Below are positions 12,141 to 25,109 of a DNA stretch of 64,000 nucleotides, one piece after another. The translations under genes were made by a program, and so were the position numbers. Positions within the stretch are counted from its first letter, which is position 1; each line of letters starts with the position of its first letter. The notes below the pieces were generated by a model that was not told where the DNA came from, did not search any database, and worked only from the letters and a program-made list of their open reading frames with translations. Origin of the DNA: Thamnaconus septentrionalis (lineage: Eukaryota > Chordata > Actinopteri > Tetraodontiformes > Monacanthidae); contig CM020511.1 in assembly GCA_009823395.1 (NCBI GenBank), forward strand, positions 12,117,001-12,181,000, written 5' to 3'.

Positions 12141-13347
12141 AGGAGGAAGCGAACATTCAGCGGTGAACTTTGGGCGCATTGTGCCCGCCTATCGGCCGGA
12201 GATCTCACTATTTCCTGAAACAAGCAAGGGAAGAATTTAAAGAATCAGTATCCATTTCAAAGGGCGATTGAGGTTACGGTTTTCATAATGCGGCGGAAAA
12301 ATTATTCTGAATGTGTAAGGTCATTTTTCTTCCCGGTCAGAGGTCAAGCGTGGAGTTTTCTTTCACAGAAAAAAAAAAAGGGGGGGAGGAGGAAAAAAAA
12401 ATGAAAGGAGCAGATAGAGGAGGACGTTGGCTCTAATAGATTCACACGGTGCACAGTCGCCAGCCCGGCCGGCCGGCCGGCTCTATTCATCCCCGTATTA
12501 TTTTCGAGTCCATTTTATTCATTCTGGTGATTTTCTTTTTCTATGTTCCTCTCGCAAAAAAAAATAAAAAATAAAATAAAAAAACTCCTCCTCTGTTGGC
12601 AGTGTCGGGGGGAGGGAAGTGGGCGGGTTGCAGCGTCTGAGGCAGCCGGCTGGGTACAGTAGCCTATTACTCAAAGGCAAAATGTCAGTATTTCAAGGCC
12701 ATTTACTTCTGAACCTCGGGGGCCTCCTTCATTAGGATGTTACAGAAATAGTTTGGCTAGGAGAAAATGGTTTGGTGTGCAATCTCACCCCCCCCCCACA
12801 CACACACACACCATCTAAGCGAGCGACAGGCCACTGTCCATCTGCCTAATGCGAGAGAAAAACGAAACGCGGGGAAGCGAGCGAGCGAGGGAGACGCTGC
12901 TCCTCTCTCGTGCCTTTCACTCGTGGTTTCTCCCCCGCAAAAAGGCAACAACCTTCAAGGATAAATGCAAATGTCACTTGAGCATGTTAAAGGTCTGAAT
13001 TGGGACAGATATGCGGCGGAGATGAGCGCCGCCGCCGCCGCCGCTGCTGCGCCTGCACAGCACAGCCGCCCCACCCACCTTCCCTCCCCTTCCTCGCACT
13101 CCTCCTCCGCCACCCGCCCTTTTCTCGTTTCCGTGAACTCCATCTAGTCTGAGGCTGGAGGACAAACTCCCGTGGTTTTTTTTTCTTTCTTTCTTTCTCT
13201 TCCTCCTTTTCCCAAGCCTCATTCGGAAATGGCGAAATGCATCTCGGCAAAGAGGCGATAGCAATCTGCCTGGATTTCCTTTCGCAAATTAAGAAGGCGT
13301 GCAGATTTCTAAATATATTTCTCCCCTAAATATATATATTAATATAG

Positions 13348-13350
<3 letters not shown>

Positions 13351-13378
<28 letters not shown>
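13351..13378. repeat. (TG)14 microsatellite
   Basis: Preceded by an AT-rich (TA)n patch at 13330-13350. Confidence 0.94.
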
Positions 13379-13383
<5 letters not shown>

Positions 13384-13732
13384 TGCTGGCAAACGGCGCT
13401 CGCCCCGCGCGGATCAAACGCAGACAGTAAATTGTGTCTGTTGATATTCTTATTCCTTCTCCTGGCATCTCCTTATCCCGCCCTGGCAGCAGATGAGACA
13501 GAGGGGACCTCCGTAATTTCAGTCATCCTCCATTTCACATTTCAAATTAGCCTCACAATAAAAGTCTCGCTATCTGGCTAACCTGAAAAATCTCACACCC
13601 CTGTCAAAGGGAGCGGTGGCAGACCGGCCCGATTGTTGCCAGGGACGACTATCTGAAATGGGAATCAGATTAACCCCTTCCTTAGATCTCCAGACTGGAG
13701 CCATCTCTTATTCAGCGGCGGCGAGGCCCTCT

Positions 13733-13800
13733 CCTCCTCCTCCTCCTCCTCCTCCTCCCCCTCCTCCTCCTGCTCCTCATCCTCCGCCTCCCCCTCCATC
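13733..13800. repeat. (CTC)n trinucleotide tract
   Basis: CTC/CCT units with small interruptions; pyrimidine-rich on the plus strand. Confidence 0.9.
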
Positions 13801-13849
13801 CCTCCGAGCCTCTGGGAATTCATGATATTCCAGCTGCTCTTAATGCCGG

Positions 13850-14460
13850 CCGATGGGGACCTAGCGGCGCGCTAACCGGGTCGTCCCGCGGTTGGAAACC
13901 GCTGGACGTTTGCTAGCAAAGCGCTCACATTCCGCGCTAAAAACTTTTTTTTTTTGACCTCGGCCCTGCCAGATTTAAAACGTCGATGGTACGCCGCTCG
14001 CCCCAGCGCTCCGGAGCGGCGACCTGACCCCGTCCTCGCCGCAGATTTACATAATGCGTCCATCTTGACAATAGCGGCCCGCGTTTGCTTTGTAAGCGCG
14101 CGGCGTGTCGCAGCCGCTCGGGGGGGAAGACAAAGGCGCGCGGAGGAGCTAGCAGGCGACGCGCTCGGGATTAAGCGCACGGCGGCGTCACCGCGGGGGA
14201 GGGGGGAGGGGAGGGAAATGCAAATGACGAAACGTTTGTGCGGGCAGATCAGCTGGTCGAAAAGTAGCCGAGGCTACTGGGTGGTGGTGGGGGGGGGGGC
14301 AGATTGACAGGCGGAGGATTTTTTGATTCCCTTTCCCCCTGCGGCGAGGAGCATCTGATGCAGCGGAACTCCTCTTTGGCCGCACGCGGCGCCAGAGACG
14401 TGGAAGTATGCGGAAGCCACTTCCTGCCCAAACAGCAACACACCGAGAAATGCAGGGGAG
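13850..14460. promoter_or_regulatory. CpG island in intron 4
   Basis: CpG dinucleotides are dense from GGGACCTAGCGGCGCG to about 14200, then the sequence becomes G-rich. It includes a short perfect hairpin (GCGGTT, 3-nt loop, AACCGC, 13888-13902) and a POU octamer ATGCAAAT at 14218-14225. No exon with splice sites is recognisable. It is a candidate internal promoter or poised developmental regulatory island. Confidence 0.35.
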
Positions 14461-15107
14461 GTGGGGGGGGACCATATTAACCATTTAGTTTAAAAATAAA
14501 AGGAAAGAGACAACCTTTTTGTTGTTCTTTGCGCCAAAAATGTGGCAAACCGCATTTATTTCCACGAGTCTCCGTTCGGGGGGGGGGGATTAGTTCTCGA
14601 TAAGAAATAAATGTTAGTTTCATTTATAGAGATACAGAGTTTAATATCAGTTTACAGACTATCATCCCTGTCAGAGCCTGTAAAAGCCCCTCTAGCCTTC
14701 CCGTCTGTGCACTGTGTTATGGTTTATCCACCCTCTGCCTTCACTCCAGTGGTTTCAATACTCTCCCGCTATTTCTATTTATTTATTTCTTTAACCCCCC
14801 CCGCCCCTCCTGCCCCCTGAGCCGCTGTTCCCGCCCGCTCGTGTAAGAGATACAGCAGCGCGAAAACAGTGTAGTCAGCGAGGAAGTGATTACAAAACTG
14901 ATGCTCCAAATTCGCTATAAAATGAAAATCAATATTTCCACAAGTTGCTGCAACATAAAAGATAACCTTCATTGATTTTTCTAGACTTAGGCCTCTGTGA
15001 TAAGATCTAATATAAATTTTCAGCCACACGGATTTGGATCAGAGCGGAGCAGGAGGCTGAACGATAAGTTCCGCGCACATCTCTCAGACTTGGATTTTTT
15101 TTTCCTC

Positions 15108-15114
<7 letters not shown>

Positions 15115-15170
<56 letters not shown>
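15115..15170. repeat. (CT)28 microsatellite
   Basis: Long pure CT tract. Confidence 0.96.
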
Positions 15171-15176
<6 letters not shown>

Positions 15177-15224
15177 CTCTCTTCTCCCCCTGCCTTCCCC
15201 GCTCCCTCTTCCAAGGCAGGGGCT

Positions 15225-15530
15225 GTGCTATTTATAATTGGCCCTGTGTGAGCAAAAGCTTCTATCAGGAATCTGTTCTAATTTTTATTACTGAGGAAGC
15301 TAAAGCCTGTTCCAGATAATTTGGAAATTTCAGGGGGAATTGTGATAGAGCTGATGGCACAGCCGGACCGACTCGGGAAAGGAGCTAACCTGTAATAGCC
15401 TCTGTGGCTGCGCTGATTAAATGTTGCCATAGATGAAAGGCCTGCCATCACCGCAATAAATTAACCAATCACACAAATCCCAAGTCGCTACTAATCCCTC
15501 CTTGATACCATGATCCTCTGATCAGCTGAA
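15225..15530. promoter_or_regulatory. Repeat-free block, probable conserved noncoding element (intron 4)
   Basis: After a 56-bp CT tract the sequence becomes complex and balanced in composition: CTATTTATAATTGGCCC, TCTAATTTTTATTACTG, AATAAATTAACCAATCAC. There are stop codons in all frames and no splice-flanked open frame. It looks like a deeply conserved enhancer of a developmental gene, but this is a judgement from texture. Confidence 0.3.
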
Positions 15531-16682
15531 GGAGGTGAAGGGAAGAAAGTGGCTTGTGACACTCAGCCGTTTCCCGCTCGCTCCCTGCCTCCCTGTGTAA
15601 ACAACGAGCTAATGATAGCGCCGCTGACCGTTTCGCCACCACTGGCTACTCTTAACCCGCTCGGCGGTCAGGGCAGGTGAAATCGATAGGGGGGCCTCGC
15701 TGGGAGTGATTTTTTTTTTCTCCCCCTTTTCCTTCTTCTTTTTTTTGGATTTTATTTTCTCTCTCGCCTCACCCCCTCCCCTTCCCTTCCACCAAGGTCA
15801 CTGACTGGCACTGCATCCGTCTTGATCCCACAGCTGCAGGATTTAGACAACTGAGAGATCAAAACGGACGCGTCTGAATATCTTGAGACGCGTTTTTTCC
15901 TTCTTCCCTCCAGTTTTATACATCCCACTTCCCCGACGCCCACTCGCTGGGGAGTTGCGCCGCCGCCGACGCAGCCACCGCTGCTGTTCTAAACCCGAGA
16001 GCACCGGTTGGAGACGCCACAGCCGGGCGCTTTTGACGACGCGCATTTGCATCGGCGCGTCACGGTTTCCTCCAATTACAGAGACGCGTTTTAACACTTT
16101 TGCGCTGGCGATAAACGTGTTTTTTTTTTTTTGTTTTTTTTCCCCACCATCCCGGTCGCCGCCGCCCTCCTCCTCCTCCTCCTCCTCCTCTTCCACCCCC
16201 ACCATTGGCCACCACGCGTTCGCGTCCCACAGCAACGTTGTCACCCGTCATTTCCCCAGCGCCGTGTTCTTGTCAGGCGATGCCGGCGGGTGCAAATCTA
16301 ACAAAAACAGCTTATGCGCGGGTTACGTCAAGTTTATATGTTCTCTGTTTCCAACATGGGAGTGCGGATAAAGGATTTGTACCTGTTTTACCAGCCAGTT
16401 TACAGCGGACGGCACACTCACACCTTTGATAACGTCCCTTCGCAATTAGTTGTTCGGCGCGATGAAACAAATTGCATGTGGTCAACTGGAAATTTCATTA
16501 AGGGAGATTTTCCTCCAGCCCTCGTTATCGCCCTGCGTATTAATATTTTCTTAGCCTCAAGGATGGATGGGTTGCAAGGGTCCCCCCTCCCCAACCTGCC
16601 CTCTCCTACCCCCGCCCCCGACACCCTTTTTGAATAAAACGGCCAGAGCCAACCTCACAGTCCTCTCTCTGCTATCCAAGCT

Positions 16683-16703
16683 CAAAAAAAAAAAAAAAAA
16701 AAA
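16683..16703. repeat. Poly-A tract
   Basis: About 20 A on the plus strand. A 25-nt poly-A also occurs at 17341-17365. No adjacent retroposon was recognised for either. Confidence 0.9.
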
Positions 16704-16979
16704 GAAGGCGGCGCGCACGTGCTTAGTTATGCGCCACATCCCCCCCACCCCCTCGCCGCCACCTGAAATAAGATTCTCGGTCAACATCCCACATAAAGTG
16801 GAGGAGAAGAAGAAAAAAAACGCCTTCATTTCTCAAGTCTGCTTTTGAGCAATTTTTTTCCCCCCTCTAAATGGCAGCGGATACAGCTGCTGAAATGAAA
16901 AGATATACCTACATACTGCGTTCATCCCTTTTTTCTCGCCGCCCGTCGCCCCGCTCCCCCTCCCTCCTTCCCCCGCCCC

Positions 16980-17338
16980 CTCCAAGGCTATACAGCATCT
17001 GCTATTGGGAGACTAAATAACAGAAATATGCAGGAATTGCACACTAATTCCCTTTAGAGATAGATCTTGGCTGGTGCCCTGTCATAAATCAGAGAATTTC
17101 GATATGAAATGAGGCAAGCCTGCTCTAATCATTTCTGCATTTCAAATTGGATCACTGGCTCAATCGCTTGGCTTTTAAACTGCTTGCCTAAGAGCAAATG
17201 TGAGGTGGGAGATAATTCAGCTGAAATCTCTGCCTGCTCGGTGCGGCAGTTAGTTTACTGCTTGAGTGCAAGAGAATGCTTTTTTCCCCTCCCCTTGGCC
17301 CATCTTTCTCTTTTCAACTTTGTTAAATTGACTTTTCA
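16980..17338. promoter_or_regulatory. Repeat-free block, probable conserved noncoding element (intron 4)
   Basis: This high-complexity sequence ends at a 25-nt poly-A. It contains TAAATAACAG, ACACTAATTCCC, CTCTAATCATTTCTGC and AGATAATTCAGC: several ATTA-type cores, one AGATAA site and no microsatellite. No coding potential was recognised. Confidence 0.3.
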
Positions 17339-19119
17339 TTAAAAAAAAAAAAAAAAAAAAAAAAACAGATTAAATTGAGAGAGAGTCACCGCTGTTCCCG
17401 GAATCTTTAAAGGGACACCCATCACCGTGCGCATGTGCCTTTATTTGGCTGCCCCGCTATCATGGTGGCGCGATGGGGAATAAATATTTTCTCATTTAAA
17501 TCACCTTTTATCCCGCTGACTGGACTGTAAGCATCAAAGTTCACGTGCTGCATTAGCTATTACCTATTTGGCGTCATTGAAATGCTAGCGGTGCTTGCAT
17601 TTCTCGGCGCTGCGTGGCGTTGCGTGATTGCTGTTGGTGCGGCCGCACCTGGATCACGGCTGAGTGGCTGAGTGGCAACCAAGCAGGCTGCCGGCTTTGT
17701 GTGCGGCCCTGAGCACTAAAGCCTCATTGCCACCACCAAACAAAATATTCATTTTAAAAAATAAAAAAATATATATGTATTGTTTGCATCTTATTTTTCC
17801 ACATGGGGGACGTTCTTTTGTGCCGTGACTCTGCTTGCTACAAAATCAGTGAGAGGAGCAGAGAAGAATGAGGCTCGGGAGGGAGGGGGCACTCTATCCA
17901 CGCTCCATTCTTCAGGACCTTCAGGCACATTGAGGTGCTCCAACTCTAAAGCCAAACAGTTTAGTGTAAGCTGTACCTGCCCCGAAGACAAGCAACCCCT
18001 TCCCCCACCCCTGCCCCCGTCCCCTTCCTATTAATTCTTTTCCCTTTCCCTTCCTTTCCACCTCACTTCTTTCCTCTCCTTTCTTTTAATTTCCTTTCCT
18101 CCTCTTATCTGCTGCACTTGCTCATCTCCCTCTCTCTCCCCCCCGCACTCCTCTAATATTTGCACGTCACCCACACCGCCCTCTACTGATTCCGTCGAAA
18201 ACTTGGACACTTTCATGCTTTCCCCCCTGCCTTCTTTTTTTTTTTTTCCCCCAAACTCACCGTCCCCTCAGCATCGCACAACAATGCCCCCGACTTTCTT
18301 TGTAATGGAGAATGTTTAATTCAACTTCTCCAGTAAATGTGTGTGTACTGCCATGGCTATGTATGATGCATATGTCCTGGGAACCATTTGAAGTCTTAAA
18401 CAAGAAAAAGCTGCATATGTAATGCATGTGCTCCAGGACTTAATCATGTCTTGGAGGTAGAGTGCTCCAACACACACTCTTGCACTCGCACACCTTCATG
18501 CATTCCCTGTGTTTGGCTTTGGTCAGGGCACAGAACAGCCCTGTCGCTTCACTACTCACCGTTTGAATTACTCGAAATTTCCCATTTGAATTCAATTGGG
18601 ACAGACTTGTTTGATCTTTTCGCATGTAAGTTGGGGGCTCACTCCCCGAGCGGCGAGAAGCTGTATAAGGGGGAACATAATAGGGAACCTGGAGCCAGTA
18701 ATGTTCACCTGTATGGATATTACCGTGGCCCCTGGGGTCAAGGTGGCAGGTGGCTTATTCTCTGGACGGATCCACTTTTCTCCGTCAGGAATAAACATGC
18801 GGATCGGTGGGTTTCTTCAAAGTGCGAGAATGGGCGAGTGCTGAAGTCAATCAGTCAATGGGGTCCCAACAAATCCCTGCCCTCATAAGCACACTTGGCA
18901 GAGTGGGATCAGTCGGAAGAAGCAAATAAGGACAAACAATAAAATAGTGGGCATGATGCTTGAATAAAAGCCCCTGACTTTGGATAAACCTCTGTGCCCC
19001 CTTTAGGTATTGGATTTTAATATTCTTTTGAACTCTTCTCTCTTTACTGGTGGGTTTATAAATTTCACGATGCATTAGAACACTTTCCACTCTATGAGAT
19101 TTTTATTTTCAAGTGACTC

Positions 19120-19620
19120 TCCCAGCCAATCTCACCTCCTGATTGAAAACTAAGCCCCATCAGAAGTACGCCCGAACCTTAATTATAATACGAGCCAGGC
19201 GTGCCCACAATCAATTGCCAGAAGTTAGAAATTCAGCATAAATGCAACTTTGTGAGGTATCTGCGATTTGCATACAGTAGCACCTAATCGTCGACATACG
19301 GCTGTAGCGTTCGATAGGTTTGATCCTCGGGTGCACTTCAGAGAAATGGGGTCTCTCTAAATCCACCATAAAAGACCAACAATATTTACACCAAGTTAAG
19401 TAAATAAGATAAAGATGGTGAACTTGCCCCTCGCTAAATGCATTAGACGTGAACTCTCTTATCAGAGTCTCAGCACACGGACTGCTAAAAGATGGGTTCC
19501 CTGAGCTGGAAATGGTCTTTGTTACCCAATTAGTTTGCAGACGACCCCGCGGTATAATATTCCTGCTTTGACAGCCTTATACACATCCATCTAATGAGGT
19601 GTTGCTGGACCACCATGGGA
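19120..19620. promoter_or_regulatory. Repeat-free block with a POU octamer (intron 4)
   Basis: The block contains CTTAATTATAATACGAG, ACAATCAATTGCC, a perfect octamer ATTTGCAT (19266-19273) and CCCAATTAGTTTGC. There is no simple repeat over about 500 bp, which is unusual in this window. Enhancer function is inferred. Confidence 0.3.
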
Positions 19621-21965
19621 GCAAATGGACACTGTCCAGACCTTCATCTCCTCCAAACACCTATCAGCTCCCTTATCTTCAATGCTAACCTTTTTTTCCT
19701 CTTTGTCAGATTCTCAAATTTCTCTGCTTGGCTGTTCATCCGTTCAGAGTCATTCTGACAGGGCTTTGTCTTCTGCGGGCCCCGAGCCAACTAGGCTGAG
19801 CATCAGAGGGCTAAGGCCAGGACAGGGGACAGCAAGGACTTATCAAGGTCTACCAGCAGGGGTTTGTCTCCCTGTAGGGTAGCCGTCCGTCTTTTTATGA
19901 AGGAGGTGAAGCACACGGAGCCGAGCTGCTTTGTCTGCTTCCCTTTGCCAAAGCAACCGAGAGGCAAAAAGACGGAGAGACACCCTTGAATTTATAAGAG
20001 TGACGCTGCTTAGGGAGAAGCTCTGAACTGCAGCCGATGTACGATATTCGCTTTGTTGCTCCAGTCTTTTCGGTAGTGGTGAAACCTGAAGTCCTCAAGC
20101 TGCACATTAAATCCCTACAACACCACCTAATAATAAACTCATCTGTCAACCATACATCTGGCAGGAAACATTACATTTTACTTTTAAAGCAGAAGAGCTA
20201 CGAGGGCCAGGTCAATGGAAATAATTGTCGAGTATCCAGACCGCTTTTTTTTTTTTTTTTTTTAAGAGAGATGTTTGAACAAATCACAAGTGTAGCTGTG
20301 ACAGCGGCGGATGAAAGAGCGGCTGCCAGTACTCAGCCCTGCTTCACTCTTCTGTCTCCTTACTTCCCTTCTTGTTCCTATCAAACCTTATTTTTCTCCT
20401 CATCCCAAGTCTGTCGTGTATCGAATAGTCAGATCATTCATTGGGAAACTTATAGTGTGTCAGCTGGAAGAGGGTGAGGATGATGAGGGTGGCGGCGACA
20501 TCTCAGGATTTCTTTTTTTCCTGCCTGTCAGACAAATATATATACTGTGGACACAGCAACTTGATGGCACGGAACTAAAAGGAGCATCTCATTAGATCTT
20601 CATCAGTTATGGTTCACGTTCTGGAAACTGGAAATTTGGTCAGTAAACGACTGCGTTGTGCAGTTGGTACGGTTATATATGAATGTGCTTGAGCTACTCT
20701 TTACTGTGACAGTTCAGTGCCATCCAGACTGGGTCACAGTCCTGCCGTCTGACAGCAAACGGCCAGAGAATTGTGTAGGCGACAGGGACGACCTCCCCCA
20801 CCACCATCCCTGAGTTCACCCTCAAAGCCCTGATGGTGTGAGGAGTGGACCCGCAGGACTTGGAGCCTCACCGGGGCTTTCAGCCATGACGGGTCCTGCA
20901 CCGCTGCTGTCGTCCACCGTTCACAATACAACCATATCTTAAGTGTCTCTGAGGATGGAATCGTTCCATTGCAGTCTAAAACCTTTACGTTGTGCAGAAT
21001 CTCACAGACTAACGTCGTGCATCAGCAGCAGGGAAAGTGGTTAAAATACATTTTGAGGGCTGCGCTGAATTTTTTCTGTTGTTTCATCAAAACAAAAGGC
21101 AGGATTTATTTTTTTAAAAATTACATCTTTGGGAAAGGCTGTTTAGTATGATGTTTGTTATACTTCAAGCCAAGTTTTGGTACTTTAGGGTATGCTCAGG
21201 AGAGGAGAGCAAAGCATTTTCTTCTGAAATGCAGGGGAGTAAAAGCTACTGTTTTAACTTAATGTGCCATGTTATGTGAATAAAATGTGAGGAAAAAAGA
21301 GAAAAAAATGTAAAACAAAAAGAAAAAAAAAGAGAAAAATCTATAATGTTTGGGATTTTTTTTTTGCCTTTATCTACATCCCAGTTTGATGACAGTGCCT
21401 GCTGTCCTTCAGATGTTCAACACTGGAGGATGGGAACGTGCATAATGGAAAAAATACATGTAAAGCCCAGTAAGATATTCATTGCAAATAAGGTGTTAAC
21501 ATGGCTGCACAACCTGAGTAAGATTGGCACATGTCTTCGCACAGCCGTCGCCTGCTCCGAACATGACTTTATTCCGATTGAGGTGGCGATAAACTGCTGT
21601 TTGCACGGAATGCGATCTTGACTGAGTTCGCGCTGCGATACTGCTGTGCGTGTAAACCCGCTCGCATCCATTGACAAAAACACAAGACTTGTTCAGACTG
21701 ATATCTGGGGCGAAACATCCAGAGAGGATCTCGCTGAGCGGTGTGTTGGTGTTTACACTCGCTGTGTCCTTAAGGAAAGCGCGCAGCCATTACAGCGAGC
21801 ACAAAGCAAATCAGTGAGTCCCTGCTCTGCTTATCAGGGGACCTGCCATATCAGTTTTGGTAGTTGTGCTGTGATGTAAGGACAGCAAAATGTCAGGTTC
21901 ACTTGTAGATCAAGTCAACCATGCATTATCTCTCAAACAGCGGAGCTCGGCGGTGCTCCGACCAG

Positions 21966-22004
21966 CTGACTGACTGACTGACTGACTGACTGACTGACTG
22001 ACTG
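21966..22004. repeat. (CTGA)n tetranucleotide tract
   Basis: Nine nearly perfect CTGA units. Confidence 0.93.
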
Positions 22005-22650
22005 TCTGCTTCACAGCCAGCACACAAAGCTGTGGGAGGCGCCATAGTTCAGCAGTCGCGCTTGCAGAAAGTTTCAGAGCGTAGTCTTTTAGGAGCTAAC
22101 GGTTAACGTTGATAAGGTTTATGCATTTTTTCCACCCTTCTGCCTCAATCAAGCTTCAATATCATGTTAGTTTGCGCTTAAACACCAATTCATGGCTCCA
22201 GTGGAATGTCCTGTGTTGTTTCCCCCTGTTTAATACAAAAGCATGAAAAAAAAACCCACTGATAATGTCGTTGATAAATACATGGCTGCGGGTGGGCAAG
22301 TCAGACCAGGCCAGATAATTACCATTTTACCCATCTGAAGAGACCCAAGCCCTGATATTGGTTTAAACCCAAGAAATAATTGGTGCATGCAATCACAAAT
22401 TGGTTCTCGGCCTAAAATTTGGGCCTATTATTTCATTAGATGGAGCCACATTCTTTGTGCCAGAAATTATTTGTGTGCCCAACACACAAATTCAAATCCT
22501 GTTAGACGCGATAATGTCTAGCGTTTTTCAACAAAACATATCCAAAACAGTGGGGACTTGCAGACGGAGACCACAGGCCACCTTCAAAACCGGAGCGTCA
22601 AAGCATCAAAAAACTTCAGACTTTTGTGTTTATTTATTTTTAAGTTCGAC

Positions 22651-22825
22651 TGTTTGTTTGTTTGTTTGTTTGTTTGCGCGCGTATCTGTGCGCGCCGGGC
22701 TTGTGTGTCATTTCGCGGCTATGCTATAGAGAGGTTGTATCCTGGGGTGCTTTCTTGCATATGTAATTGGATGTTACTGTAAATAATTGCCTGGGCATGT
22801 GCCAATGTGATGATGATGGTGATGA

Positions 22826-22881
<56 letters not shown>

Positions 22882-22900
22882 TTTGTGCGCGCGCGCGTGC
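22651..22900. repeat. (GTTT)n, (GT)25 and (CG)n tracts
   Basis: (GTTT)n at 22651-22676, (GT)25 at 22829-22878, then GTGCGCGCGCGCGTGCG. The alternating purine-pyrimidine run of about 75 bp is a good Z-DNA candidate. Confidence 0.92.
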
Positions 22901-23194
22901 GTTTTGCCTAATGTGTGAGTATGAAACGCATGTGCACCGCTCTGTGTGAGTCTGTACGTATGCGCCTGTGTGTTTGTGCGTGTGCGAGCGCATCTGCCCC
23001 ATCCGTACTCCACTCTCAAGTCCCACTGATTCTCCTTTCCAGCCATGTTGAATCCTCTTTTCCTTATCAGGCGAGCCCAGGCCTGCATCAGGCTCTCCTT
23101 GCTATGACAGAGGCTACAACAATAGGCCTGCGATACCGCTGCTTAGCGCTGCGTTTCGGAGGGGAAACCTGCCACGGGCGCAGATTAACTACAA

Positions 23195-23260
23195 CACACA
23201 CGCGCGCGAGCGCACGCGCGCTCACACACACACACACACACACACGCACGCACGCACACA
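23195..23260. repeat. CG/CA alternating tract
   Basis: ACACACGCGCGCGAGCG then (CA)n and (CGCA)n. Another alternating purine-pyrimidine stretch. Confidence 0.9.
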
Positions 23261-24190
23261 AAATAGATTGCAGCCTCCAAAACAAAACATTTTTCAGAAT
23301 GCCTCCTCTTGATTAATGAAGCAGTGACAAGAAGAAAAATATAATTTCTGAAACGGAAAAGAAAAAAAAAAACCCCGCCGCCACTTGTTAAAGTTTAGGG
23401 GTAGCTAACAATAAACATATTGGAGGGAGAGGGTGGGCAAAAAGGAGGTGAGATAAATGGCTTGAGTGATGGGGCTGAATAATTTCGGGAGCATTTCTTC
23501 CTCTTTTTTTTTGGAAGCGCGGGGCCATATTCCTACCCCCTTGTACTAAATTACACAATAATCACACTCCATCGGCTGACAGCCTCTGCTTCTCCCTCTG
23601 CAGGTGGAAATTAGGACAGTATCTTGACATTTTCGCTCCTCTGCAGTCTTCGGGCTAAAGCTCTCTGTTCGCAGCTGAAAGCAGAACGCGGTCGGCGAGC
23701 CGCTCGAACATGCCCTCGCACGCGAGACAGACGCACACGCACGCACACGCACGGAAAATGACGGCACAGTCTGACCCACAAGCTCACCCATTAGCGCATG
23801 TCCACACATCCACAAACAAAGTGGACGCGACGTCTCTTTTTTTTTTTGCAAACACCTCTTAAATGTGAATTGTTGATCTTCAAACGGTATGAAGGGACTC
23901 AATGTGGGTCCCCGGCAACAAAAAGGGTACGAACCTTTAAGCCACATCAAGTGTTTAACACAATGTATATATTACTATTGAGAAAAAGGAAAAAAATGCA
24001 GCATATCTAACCCAGACAGAAGCAAAAATAAATGAATAACTGAATAATTGTTTCATGTTGTCTATATTTATGCATTTTTAATTACTGCTGTGCATTTTAA
24101 ACATGAGGACTTTTCAGTTGTTTTCATCACAAAACTGTCTTTATAATAAAAACACCTTCCCATCTTCCGGACATGAGGATGTCAAGAATT

Positions 24191-24231
24191 GCGGGGGGGG
24201 GGGGAGGGAGGAGGAGAAAAAAAAAAAAAAG
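24191..24231. repeat. G10 run and A14 run
   Basis: Purine-only stretch just left of the 24.24-24.70 kb unique block. Confidence 0.85.
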
Positions 24232-24239
24232 CTGAAACG

Positions 24240-24700
24240 ATCTTAATCTGGAATTAAGCAGGATATATGCATTGCCAGTGCAATTACCATGTCATTTGCC
24301 CTAAAAGGCCCTTAAAACACATAAAGACCAGAATTCTATTGAATCCGGACTCATTACAGCGCACCTTGACTAAGCCTCGGTAATTAGCATGGGCAAAGCA
24401 TTGTACAAGAGGCGGCAACACCCTCATCAACACACATTTACAACAGAGCTCTAAATCTGCTGCTCATTAATAGCCTGCCTCCCAATCAATTATTAACACC
24501 TACAATAGCAGCCAGGCTCACCAGGGCCGGGCCTCTCACTCCAGGCAAACCGCGGGCCGCCCTCTCCTCGCGCTTCTGTCCAGCGTAGGTAATTACCACT
24601 TTTAAAGACACCTGCTACTCAATAGCTTCGACCCAGACTGTTAATTTAGCCCCCCTCGATTGCAGACATTTATGTCTGAGTGTCACTATTAATTTGCGTT
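24240..24700. promoter_or_regulatory. Repeat-free block, strong enhancer candidate (intron 4)
   Basis: About 460 bp without simple sequence, with GTGCAATTACCATG, GGTAATTAGCATGG, CTCATTAATAGCC, CAATCAATTATTAACACC, GTAGGTAATTACC and TTAATTTGCGTTAATTTGG. Homeodomain cores recur roughly every 50-80 bp. Of the noncoding blocks here this has the densest TAAT content. Confidence 0.38.
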
Positions 24701-25109
24701 AATTTGGAGGGTGCGAGGGAGCCGGGGCGGAGGCGTCGACGGCAGCCGACTGAATGTGCTCGTCGCTCACCTGCGCCGGCGCCGCAGCTGTAATTGGAGT
24801 CTAATGGTCTGATTGATCAGTGAGAGGACTGAGGGATGAGACGGTGCTCTGGCAGCTTCATCAGTCAGCGGGAAAGGGGAAGAGGAGAGGAGAGGAGGAT
24901 GAGGAGGAGGAGGAGTGGAGAAGGTGGGTTGACAACAGAGGCACGGCTATCGGGTTGTTGCCCCCCCCCAACAATTTTGTTTTAGTTCTCGTCCATGAAT
25001 CTACTCACACTGCTGTTCTGCCTCCGTCCACTTTCCTTCCTTTGCAATCTTCTACCTCTGCCGCTTCCCTGGTTCTTATTTCAGGCACGTTCTTTACGTT
25101 CAGTAATTA

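Noticed and set aside
15883..16371. 162-codon open frame on the plus strand
   Set aside because: It crosses poly-T and CTC repeats giving Phe and Ser runs. No recognisable domain.
20690..20950. Moderately GC-rich, possibly exonic stretch in intron 4
   Set aside because: A 65-codon minus-strand frame has no homology and no consensus splice sites at its ends.
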